Part shown: one piece after another, positions 21,487 through 31,869 of the stretch
Position numbering within the stretch: the first letter of the stretch is position 1
Layout of the letters: each line of letters opens with the position of its first letter
Made by a program: the position numbers and the translations under genes
Assembly: GCF_904849725.1 (NCBI RefSeq)
Contig: NC_058524.1
Span: 512,848,263-512,912,262 of the forward strand
Source: Hordeum vulgare subsp. vulgare
Taxonomy: Eukaryota > Streptophyta > Magnoliopsida > Poales > Poaceae
Direction: 5' to 3'
Length of the DNA stretch: 64,000 bases
The notes under the pieces: model-generated
Databases searched by the model: none
Told to the model about the DNA's origin: nothing
What the model saw: the letters and a program-made list of their open reading frames with translations, nothing else

Positions 21487-24400
21487 GCACTTCAAGAGAG
21501 TTTATATATAGAAATAAGCATAACCAAGCGCACACATACAAAGCAATAATGCATGCGTGCAAGATGTAAATGCTTACGCAATAAAAGCAAAACCCTCTAA
21601 ACATATCCAAAGTAAACTCTCTAAACTTCTCCCCCATTGGCATCGATTGCCAAAATGGACGAAAAGTTTAGAAAGCCAATATAGTAGGTGGTCCTCCAAA
21701 AAGTGTGTACTTCTCAGCAAATGAGTGCAAAGAAATACACAAATACAATGATAAGTAGTTGGAGGAAAACAAACTATATTGAGGACCCAAAGATTGCAAA
21801 TAAAAGGATCGTATGCCACAAAGACATACAAAAAATAGAGGCAATCAATCAAAAGATACCAGATGGAACAAACAATCATATGGTCCTTGGGACCACATGA
21901 ATAAAAGATATTATGATAAAGGCAAGAGAGTGTTTTATCAAAACTAGAGAAGCTCCCCATGATTTGTGCACTAATACGAGATTTTTGTATTTGATACAAG
22001 TGCACAAAATAGGATCGTTGCTCCCCCAAAATTAATAAAAACACACAACGAGTGCAAGAAGATAGATGACACAATAAGCATATCAATTGCACAAAACAAA
22101 TTGTTGAGAAACATGTAAAAGAAGCAACTTAAGAATAGGCTCAACCAAAATAATGTGTGTGAGTCATGGCAAAGCACTTGAGAAGACTAAGATAAGGATG
22201 AGCATTACTCATCAACATAGTCTTGATGAAACGAGACACAAAGTGCAAGACATATCATTCCCACACACACATACTAGACAATGGGTTCACAAGCTTACTA
22301 ATAAACAAAATAAGAACCAACGCTTGTGACAACCCATGGTGAAGATAGGAAATAAGAACCTTGTCAAGAGGAGGGATACCAATCGAAATGGCAAAACCCT
22401 CATCAAGACAAGCATGAGGAAAAAATAATCTTCACGGCCAAAGAGTTCATCAAGATGTAGGAAAATAAGATACGCACTCAAGACAAATCCTTTCACGAAG
22501 CCACCAAACACTGAAAAAGGAAATGCAACGGTTGACGTGAAAGAAAATAGGATATCAATTAGAGATGTAACTTCTCTCATGTGTAAAAGATTCTAAGTAG
22601 AATACAATCATGATGATATATATCCACAAAGAAGGATGTACACACGAAATGGTTATAGGAAGGAACAAACAAGATATCCAAAAGGAAGTCATAAATATAT
22701 CAATAAGATCTTTGCTTGGAAGCATAGCACATGGCCTAATATTTTCTTATTGTACAATATGAACTTCCAACATACGAACATAAAAGACATCCCAACTAGC
22801 AATAAGACATCATCGTTCAGATGCTTTGAGAAAGGAAACAAGTACTACAAGAACGAATCAAGAGATTCATGCCATGATGCAACCTCGAAAAGAAAAGACA
22901 GGTTTGGGCCTTTGCAAGAAATGAATGCGTGAAGTAGATACTTGTTACCGAGACAACATTGGATTGATGTAGTAGATAGTTGTTCATTGATCATCCTAAC
23001 TTGGCTCCAATAACCACATAGTCTCAACACCTTCCTTATAGGTGAGCCGAGCATCCAACGCATCTCCAATTGTTCCTGGAACAACAAAACAAACAAAATG
23101 GTGCCCAAGCTCATTGGGACCAAAGAGTTAGAAAACCAACAATACATAGGACAAACTCCACATAAATATGTGCGCATATATATGAATTTGAATTTCATGC
23201 ACACTTTAGCCAATTTATGACAAGGTGGAGTTTCCCCTATATATTGGGTGAAAGAAAGAAAGCAAGCAAAAGAAGCTATATATAGTAAATACGCATGCTC
23301 AAGGCTTTCAATAATCAACTCAACACAAAGTTGATAATACATCAAAAGACAAGGTATCAAGTGATAATAAGATACCAAACAAAAAACTATCACTTGAAGG
23401 ATATCAATTAAAAGATACCTCAAGGAATGAGATATCCATTTACACATGCCAAATAAAAGGAAACAAGATACCAATTGAAGGAAAACAAACACGAGGTATC
23501 CAGTTTCCAAAAGAAAGCTAGGTTCCAACAAACCAAACCCTCGAAAATTTTCGTGATGGCACAAAGCATCATAAAGAGCAAGACTTGCCTCCCATCAACA
23601 CACACTTGATGGGGATCAAAAGATTTTATGATGGGCGAATAAAGAGACTGTTCTAAAGAAAATAGGGTAGCTCCCCCAAGGGATGTGCATTATATAGAAT
23701 TTGCATTTAAATACAAAATGCACAAGATGGGATCATCACTTTCTCTCTCTATATAAAAACAATAGACATGTTAAAACAGATCCACAAGAGGCAAGGAAGA
23801 CAAACGAAGCACAAAATCCGATGTAAAGACGATTAGCAATTCCTACCACATGATGGGAATACCAATTGTCAAGGACAAGAAGTATTTTGGAAATGATACT
23901 CATTGGTAGATCGCAAATATATCCAAGATCATCTTTACCCATAAAACGCAAGCAAATGACACTTGTAGAGCAAACATGCCACCTAGGAACAAGATAATTT
24001 ACAATATCAACACTATGTGGCAATACCTCAAATGTACACATTCTCTAGGCTTGTAATATGCACATAGCATATTACTCCCCCATAATGTGATAACCCAACA
24101 ATATTAACAAGTGGCAAATTAAAACCAACAAGAGATAATTAATGGACCATATAGAATTTGAATTTCTCATGAGTAAGACATACCACATAGAAACTAGATA
24201 ATCTTGAACTATAAATCCTAAGTGGTATTCCCCATGTATACACATTTATAGGATTGTGAGGTGTGCAAAGCACATCACTCCCCCACAATGGGGTAATCCA
24301 TTAATCTCTCACAAGAGCCAACAAAGATACAAACAAGATGCAAAAAGGCTCAATACAAGACTCACATGTACATGATATGGAAACCAACATACACATACTC

Positions 24401-24654
24401 GATTACTCAACATAAGCAAGTTGGAAGCACAACATGTACAAACACATGCAAGGTACAAAACCACAACATGCAAAGGGGCAAGCAACTAACAATGTAAACA
24501 GTTTAAGTACAAGTTACCGTAAGGAGGCACATTGGATATAAGATAGAAACTCGATAATCCAAATGACTTGGCTTGAGAAAATATGAATGATGAAGACCCC
24601 TTAATTCTTCATTATGTATCCAAGTATCTAATGTCCTCCACAAACACCTATTGA
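21459..24654 (-). other. Long non-coding region of element G where pol should be
   Basis: 3.2 kb between the end of gag and the 3' LTR. The polypurine tract (minus AAAATGGGGAGAT) is at 21459-21471. The longest frames (for example 23564-22845, 239 codons) are Cys/Phe/Leu-rich, have no Copia protease, integrase or RT motif, and look like chance frames. A repeated theme is CTCCCCCA followed by a stretch ending in 'cacat' (about 21625, 22022, 23671, 24073, 24271). Confidence 0.7.
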
Positions 24655-25296
24655 TCAAGTTTGAGCTTGTTGGTCCCCAACCACGTTGGGTCGTAAGAGG
24701 TTAGTCACAATAGGCTTGGCAACCCAAATGGTACTTTTCTTGACACCACTTTGAGTACCAACAAACTTGGCAAACACATTGACAACCTTATCCTTCCCAA
24801 GTGAATAGATATCATCAATAATGATTGGGTTGGATAAATTACCTCTCGTGCAAGAAGAAGCGAAGTGACCCTTCTCACGACATAAGTAGCAATATCTACC
24901 CTTTAATTTCTTCCCTATTGATTTCTCAACATGAGGAGTGTTAGCTTGGGTCTTCTTCGGAAGGGGCCTTTCTTCAACTTTTAGTTGAGTATGTGAGTGC
25001 ACTTGTGGCCTCTTCCCTTGTTGCTTGTGACTTTGGGGCTTCTTCTTTTGTGGGCAAGATCTAACATGGAGCACTTCAATTTTGCACTTGAAGCAAACAA
25101 TCTTGGCCGAATTCTTGACTTGCTCTTGGCCCTTCTTCTTGAAGCTTTTGGACTTATTCTTCTTGTTGGAGTTGAATCCAAGTCCATATTTGTCATTTGG
25201 GGATTTTTGCCCACACAAGACATTGTTGAGTGTGGACATTCCTTCATGACTCTTTTCCAAGTCTTTCTTCAAGGAAGTGACTTGGGCCTTGAGCTC
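24655..25296 (-). pseudogene. Copia gag C-terminal part with two zinc knuckles
   Basis: 205 residues, Lys-rich. The second knuckle is intact: CYLCREKGHFASSC (C-x2-C-x4-H-x4-C). The first reads CFKCKIEVLHVRSC, in which the expected Gly-His is replaced by Val-Leu, so its His ligand is displaced. Between them is a basic, proline-rich segment that probably binds RNA. The ORF ends NVVGDQQAQT at 24655. It lies in a different frame from the coiled-coil part. Role: nucleocapsid binding of genomic RNA. Confidence 0.75.
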
Positions 25297-25516
25297 TTAG
25301 ATTTCCTCTACATGGTTAGTATCAACACAGGTACTAGAGGAAGTATAAGCTTCATTGTTAGAGCAACAAGGCATGGAAAGTAATTCATAACAAGATGTAG
25401 CAACATTGTGAGTAGATGAATTACGAGGACTAGCACATGGCAATATAGCTTTTTGACAAGAAGTAGTGCTAATGTCCACATGAGGCTCACTCGATGTTAC
25501 CTTGGTAGTAGTAGCA

Positions 25517-26332
25517 TCACGAGCTAATTTTTAGCACATTATGGGATACTAGAAGATCATCATGAGAGCTTGTGAGCATTACATGACTTTCTTCCATTTT
25601 CCCATAATTGCTAGATAGCAACTCGAGTTGTGCCCTTAGATCAACATTCTCCTTTAAAATGGATGCTTCACAAGAAGTAGAATTAGTAGCACAAGCATCA
25701 TTATTAACAATAAGAGGAGAAGGTAACTTGGCAAGCTCTTTAGCATATGAAGCTTCAAGTTGAGAATAAGACTCGGTGAGTTCGATGAGCGAACTCTTAA
25801 TAGCCTTTGAGCCATTTTCGAGGTGCTCATAGTCCTCAACGAGTTTAGCATGTGCAACTTCAAGCTTATCGTTTTTAGTCCTAAAATCATTAGCCACCTG
25901 GAGAGCTCTATCATGGGATTCCTTTAATCTAGATAATTCTATAGCAAAGGTTTCCTCAAGAGATTCCTTGGTGGTTTGTTCATTTTCAAGAGCTTGAGAT
26001 AGCTCCGCGATCTCGTTAGTGTATTCACACTCATGACCTTCCATTGTCTCAATGGTGGCCTCATGCTCCTCGAGATGAGCTTCCAACTCCTCAATGTATT
26101 TCTTGCCCTCAGTGGCAATAAACATGATTTCCAAGAAGTTGGAACAAGCAAGTTTATTCTTATAAAGAGATTTAAAAATCATTTCACCCTTAATTTGTAA
26201 GGATGCAATATTATCACTCTCTTCATCATTATTCTCATCCCCATTATCATCAACATCATCATCATGAGATATATTGGGATTCAAAGTAGGAGATACCTTT
26301 GAAGCCTTAGCCATAAGGCAAAAGTGAGTCAA
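25517..26332 (-). pseudogene. Copia gag middle part, acidic linker and coiled coil
   Basis: 271 residues. After MAKASKVSPTLNPNIS comes an Asp/Asn/Glu-rich run (DDDVDDNGDENNDEESDN), then about 150 residues with heptad-like Leu/Glu spacing (YIEELEAHLEEHEATIETME ... LSRLKESHDRALQ). Coiled coils at this point are typical of large Copia gags of the SIRE type. It overlaps the upstream ORF by four bases in another frame, which implies a frameshift in a formerly continuous gag. Confidence 0.7.
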
Positions 26333-27072
26333 ATAGATGATGATGTAGGATCCCTTGAAGCATCATTCAAGGCCACATATTGTTCCATGGAGTGATGAAT
26401 TTCCTCTACATTGTTAGCACAACAACTCGAGGAAATATATACATTTTTATCATGGCAACAAGATATAGGAAGCATATCATCATGAGATTTAGGCAAGCAG
26501 TTTTTACATGATATGCAAGGACTATCAACACAAGCATGTAAAACATTTAGAGTGCTCGAAGTGTTAATGCCCAAAGATGAAGCATTGCAATAATATAGTG
26601 ATGAAGGATCATCAACAATAAACCCACTATCATCGTTGCAATGATCACCACTACTCACCATATCATTACCTTGTGGCAATCCACATGTAGGTGAAGTAGA
26701 TGAAGTTGAGAAGACCACACGACCGGAGGTGGAGGGAGAACAATCATTCCCACAAATCTTGGACATACCATATTTATCTTGAAGCTGTGTCCACAACTCA
26801 TGAGCATCCCGGAATGGCATGAGTTGAAATATAACTACATTGCTCAAAGCATCAAAAAGCACATTAGAAGCTTGAGCATTGAGATAAGAGTTTTTCTCAT
26901 CCTCTAAAGATATATTTTGAGAATCCTCTGGAGGAGAAAAACACATATCTACAATTCGCTCTAAATTTGGGTCCAAGACCCGAAAGTGATTAAGCATGTG
27001 AATTACCCAAACATCAAAATTTGTGTCATCGAAACTAAGAGTGTCAGTGAATCCTAAACCCCTAGTCGACAT
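26329..27072 (-). pseudogene. Copia gag N-terminal (UBN2-like) part
   Basis: Translation most likely starts at the Met at 27072 (MSTRGLGFTDTLSFDDTNFD), about 40 bp past the primer site, rather than at the track start inside the LTR. The gag core reads FDVWVIHMLNHFRVLDPNLE, then KNSYLNAQASNVLFDALSNV and RDAHELWTQLQDKYG, the usual Copia gag pattern (W...M..HL ... A...L...L ... AHELW..L...Y). It ends at a stop at 26329. Confidence 0.8.
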
Positions 27073-27113
27073 CCTTACTCTCTGGGTAGTTAAACCTAAT
27101 AAAGAGAGATCTA

Positions 27114-27125
27114 GCTCTGATACCA
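27114..27125 (-). other. Primer binding site of element G (tRNA-iMet)
   Basis: Plus-strand GCTCTGATACCA, so minus TGGTATCAGAGC, the standard initiator-Met primer site. Two bases separate it from the LTR at 27128. Confidence 0.93.
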
Positions 27126-27127
27126 AT

Positions 27128-29515
27128 TGAAAGGACGTGGATGTCACCTAGAGGGGGGGGGGTGAATAGGCGCGTTAAAATAATTATGGTTTAGGCTTGA
27201 ACAAATGCGGAATAAAACTAACGTTTAATTTGTCAAGCACAAAACCTACAAGAACTAGGCTCACCTATGTGCACCAACAACTTATGCTAAGCAAGATAAA
27301 CAACTAAGTGATAGCAAGATATATGACAATAAACAATATGGCTATCACAAAGTAAAGTGCATAAGTAAAGGGTTCGGGTAAGAGATAACCGAGGCACACG
27401 GAGACGATGATGTACCCCGAAGTTCACACCCTTGCGGATGCTAATCTCCGTTGGAGCGGTGTGGAGGCACAATGCTCCCCAAGATGCCACTAAGGCCACC
27501 ATAATCTCCTCACGTTCTTGCACAATGCAAGATGCGTGATTCCACTAAGGGACCCTTGAGGGCGGTCACCGAACCCGTACAAATGGCAAACCTTGGGGGC
27601 GGTCACCGATACCCGTACAAATTGCTCGGGGCAATCTCCACAACCTAATTGGAGACCCCGACGCTTGCCCGGAGCTTTACACCACAATGATTGAGCTCCG
27701 AGACACGACCAAGCTTCTAGGACGCCAAAGCAACCACGAAGAACAATATCTAGGGTACTAAGTACCAACGGTAATAAGCTTCTCAAACTTCACTTTCACG
27801 TATCATCGTGGAGAACTCAAACGATGCAACTAATGCAATGGCAAGGGCAGACGGAGTACCCAAGTCCTTCTCTCCCAAATCCCACCAAAGCAACTAATGC
27901 TAGGGAGGAAAATGAGAGGAAGAACGAAGAAGAACATGAAGAACTCCAAGAACTAGACCCAAGGGGTTCCCCTCACTTAGAGGAGAAATTGATTGCTGGA
28001 AATGTGGATCTAGATCTCCTCTCTCTTTTCCCTCAAGACCTAGCAAGAATTATTGGAGGGACTGAGAGTTAGCAAGTTCGAAGAAGGTCAACAATGGGGG
28101 AAGAACACGAGCTAAAGAGATAAGGTTCAATGGGGAAGAAGACCCCCTTTTATAGGTGGCGAAAAATCCAACCGTTAAGCCTCATAGCCCGCACTTAGCG
28201 GTACTACCGCTCATGGAGCGGTACTACCGCTCGGTAGGTTCACCAACCATGCCGAGGCCAAAAAGTATGCAAACAACAGTCCGACGGAGCGGTACTACCG
28301 CTAGGGAGCGGTAGTAAAAAATTACTACCGCTCCGGGGGCGGTACTACCTCTCCGGGGGCGGTACTACCGCTACAGGAGTGGTACTACCGCTCGCACCAG
28401 GAGCGGTACTACCGCTGGATACTGAAACTGCTGTAACTTTCGCATACAGACTCCGAATTCAACGAAACCAAGTTTGTTGGAAAGCAAACGACATGGGCTA
28501 ACACAATCTTGATAGAAATATAAATAAGAAGCAAGTGAGAAAAGTCCCATAAGAAAATGGTGAGAACCCTTCTTCGAATAAGACCGGTAAAAACTCCCAA
28601 CATCGAAAACATCATAGAAGATGCATATGGACTCCGTTTTCGATGAACTCGAGCTTGTCATGAAGATGAACATAAGCTCTAAAACTCACAAATAGAAACA
28701 CCAAACAAGAACCAAGAAGTATGATGCAAGGATGCAAATGGTTTGAGCTCTCAACGAACGATACGATCAAGCTACTCACTTGAGAGCCCCCCTTGACATT
28801 ACGACAATGTATCCTAAAACAGAAAACCTATCAAGGGCAAAACTATACCTTGCACCTCGTCCTCTTGAGCTAGATGATGATGATCTTGGCTTCCTCAAGA
28901 TGGACCACCTTTCTTGATTGCGTTGGCTTGATGAAGACTAGTTGATTACTCCCCCATAGACACTATGGGTGAACCGCTCTTCAGCATATCTTCACAAGTC
29001 CATTGCCACCAAAATGGACGGCAAGCATCAAGCATGATGTATTCGTGCTGATCCACTTGAACTTGCACACCGCAATCTTGATGACGATCACCACTTGACG
29101 TCATCCTTCATGGGTTGTATGAGATCTTCCTTTTGACGCAAGCCCATGGAAGCACACCTAACCCCCACATAGAACTCTCACAAAGACCATGGGTTAGTAC
29201 ACAAACACGTAATGGACAATGCTTACCATACCATGGGATCACTTGATCCCTCTCGGTACATCTTGTATGCTTTGTGTGTTGATCATCTTGATTGGTTCTT
29301 TGTCTGAGATCTTGATCAACCTTGTGTCTCTATGACCATTCTTTGGATAATACCTTGAATACCATCTTGGTCATCATATAAACTCCTTGAACCCAACAGA
29401 TTGATTTCAAGAAGTGCCGATGGACAAATCCTATAAATATAACTTAAGGCAACCATTAGTGAATAGGAATTGTCATCAATTACCAAAACCACATATGGAG
29501 ATATATGCTCTAACA
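27128..29515 (-). repeat. 5' LTR of element G
   Basis: Copy of 19081-21458. A minus-strand TATAAAAGG box lies at about 28148-28156, and the palindrome array at 28195-28415 lies directly upstream of it in the minus-strand sense. Confidence 0.93.
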
Positions 29516-29520
29516 CTAGG
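29516..29520. other. Target site duplication of element G, right (CTAGG)
   Basis: Partner of 19076-19080. Confidence 0.95.
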
Positions 29521-31869
29521 CATATCAGTGAGCTATGGAGATGCTCATCAATAGATATCAACGTGAATGAGTAGGGATTGCCATACAAATGATGCACTAG
29601 AGCTAAGAGTATGTGAAAGCTCTTAAAGAAAACTAGTGGGTGCGCATCCAACTTGCTTGCTCACGAAGACCTAAGGCAGTTTTGAGGAAGCCTATCATTG
29701 GAATATACAAGCCAAGTTATATAATGAAAATTTCCCACTAGCTATATGGTGGTGACAAAACGAGAGACTCTCAATCATGAAGATCATGGTGCTTAATAAG
29801 CACAAGTGTGGAAAGATAGTAGCATTTTCCCTTCTCTCTTTTTCTCTCATTTGTTTTGGTGGGCTCTTTGGCCTCTTTTTTTTATATTTTTTTTTGGTGA
29901 GCATGTTTGGCATCTTTTTGTAATGGGCTTCGCTGGCCTATTTTATTTCCTCACATGGGACAATGGTCCATCAATGATGATCATCACACTTACAACTCAA
30001 AACTTAGAGCAATGATGACTCTATATGAAATGCCTTCGGTAGTGTACCGTGACAATGATCTAGCATGGCATAGTTATCAATGGAAACATCATGCTAGCTA
30101 TCCTATGATCATGCAATGGCAATATAGAAGTGGTAGCACATGTCATGATGGTAGTTGCATGGCAATATATCTCAGAATGGCTTTGAAGAAGCCATAGTAG
30201 GTAGGTATGGTGGCTGTTTTGAGGGAGGCTAATGGTGGGTTTTGTGCTCCGGCAAAAGTTGCACGACACTAAAGAAGATAGTGATGGTGGAAGGTGAAAG
30301 TGCATCTAAACCATGGACTCAACATTAGTCATGAAGAACTCATATACTTGTTGAAAAAGTTTTCGTAGTAATCGAAACAAAGTATTCAACGCATACTCCT
30401 AGGGGAAGGGTTGGTAGGTATAAACCATCGCACGATCCCGACCGCCACACAAAGGATGACAATCAATAGACTAATCATGCTCAGACTTCATCACATAGCG
30501 GTTCACCATACGTGCATGCTATGGGAATCACTAACTTAAACACAAGTATTTCTTGATCCACAATACCTTACTAATACAACTTCAATATTACCACAACCAC
30601 AACTCAAAACTAATTGAAATGAATCAAATTTCTCTAACTATTCAATGCACATGAAGGTGGAAGTTTTCATATCCCTTTGGATAAGTACCCCTTTTGAGAC
30701 TACTTTCAAAGCATAGATCAACTACCAAGCCATGCACCGATGTGCTCTAAAAGATATAAGTGAAGCACATAGAGCAAAATCAACTAGCTCAAAAGATATA
30801 AGTGAAGCACATGTGAGCTGAATTGTCTAACCAAAGGATATAAGTGAAGCTCGACAAAATCACGGTGAGTGCATGTCTCTCTCTCTAGGTGTGCAGCAAG
30901 GAAGATTGCGACACAACAAAAATAAAAGACTCCTACGATGCAAGACACTCCAAGCCAAACACATAACATGTGGTGAATAAAAATATAGCCCCAAGTAACG
31001 TTACCGATGGATTGAAGAAGAAAGAGGGGATGCCTTCCTGGGCATCCCCAAGCTTAGGCTTTTTCGGCATCCTTGAATCAACTTGGGTTGCCTTGGGCAT
31101 CCCCAAGCTTGAGCTCTTGCCACTCTTTATCTCTTTGTCCATAAGAACTTCACCCAAAACTTGATAACTTCACAACACGAAACTTAAACAGAAACTCGTG
31201 ATAACATTAGTATAAGAAAGCAAATCACCACTTCCTTAGATACTGTAGAAAACTTAAATTGTACTTATGTTGATGTTGGGTTACTGTATTTTCAATCTTC
31301 CATGGCTAATACCCCCCGATACTATCCATAGTTTCATCAAAATAAGCAACCAACTCAACGAAAACAAAATTTATTAACAGCAGACCAGTCTGTAGCAATC
31401 TGTATACTTCTGGTACTTCAAAAATTCTGAAAAATTACGACAGTCTGAAGAATTTGCGTAGCAATCAGCAGCAAAAAGAATCAACTCAAAGCCTCTTACA
31501 GAACAAAAATGAAAATTCTTTTCGTGAGCAGAAAGTTTTTGTCTCTTCCAGCATGACCAAACGATCATCCCCAAGACTAATCATAACGGTTTTACTTAGC
31601 ACAAACGCAAAAGAAACACAAAAAACAAAATCATAACAGAATTATGTAAGTGTGGAAAACACAAAACAGAAAGAAAAAGGATAGATTCGTTGGGTTGCCT
31701 CCCAACAAGCGCTATTGTTTAACGCCCTTAGCTAGGCATAAGGTGATGGAATCACGTATAGTCATCTTTGGTGCTCAAACCATAAGTAGCCCTCATCATA
31801 GATTCATAAGAAAATCTTATTTTTCTTTCTAGGAAAATGCTCCATGCCCTTCTTTAGAGGAAATTGAAA
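29521..31869 (-). other. Element E non-coding interior, right of G
   Basis: No credible ORF. It holds the T-rich block (29820-29930), three copies of AAAAGATATAAGTGAAGC (30750-30850), two polypurine-like CATCCCCAAGCTT copies (31042-31057, 31088-31103), the 'gatactatccatag' block (31317) and, just after the gag-protease stop, the GGGTTGCCTCCCAACAAGCG module (31691-31710). Confidence 0.75.

Larger units (their letters stand above)
19081..29515 (-). mobile_element. Element G: Copia LTR retrotransposon with gag but no pol
   Basis: LTRs 19081-21458 (2378 bp) and 27128-29515 (2388 bp), target duplication CTAGG. A tRNA-iMet primer site (minus TGGTATCAGAGC, 27114-27125) lies next to the right LTR and a polypurine tract next to the left, so the element reads on the minus strand. 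It has a Copia-type gag with coiled coil and zinc knuckles, then 3.2 kb without protease, integrase, RT or RNase H. LTR length and gag resemble SIRE/Maximus-type elements; the name is from memory. The LTRs differ at about 8 of the first 330 bases by eye, so it is the youngest of the pairs I compared. Confidence 0.92.

Noticed and set aside
22845..23564. 239-codon minus-strand frame in element G
   Set aside because: Rich in Cys, Phe and Leu, with no Copia pol motif; looks like a chance frame in A-rich DNA read on the opposite strand.
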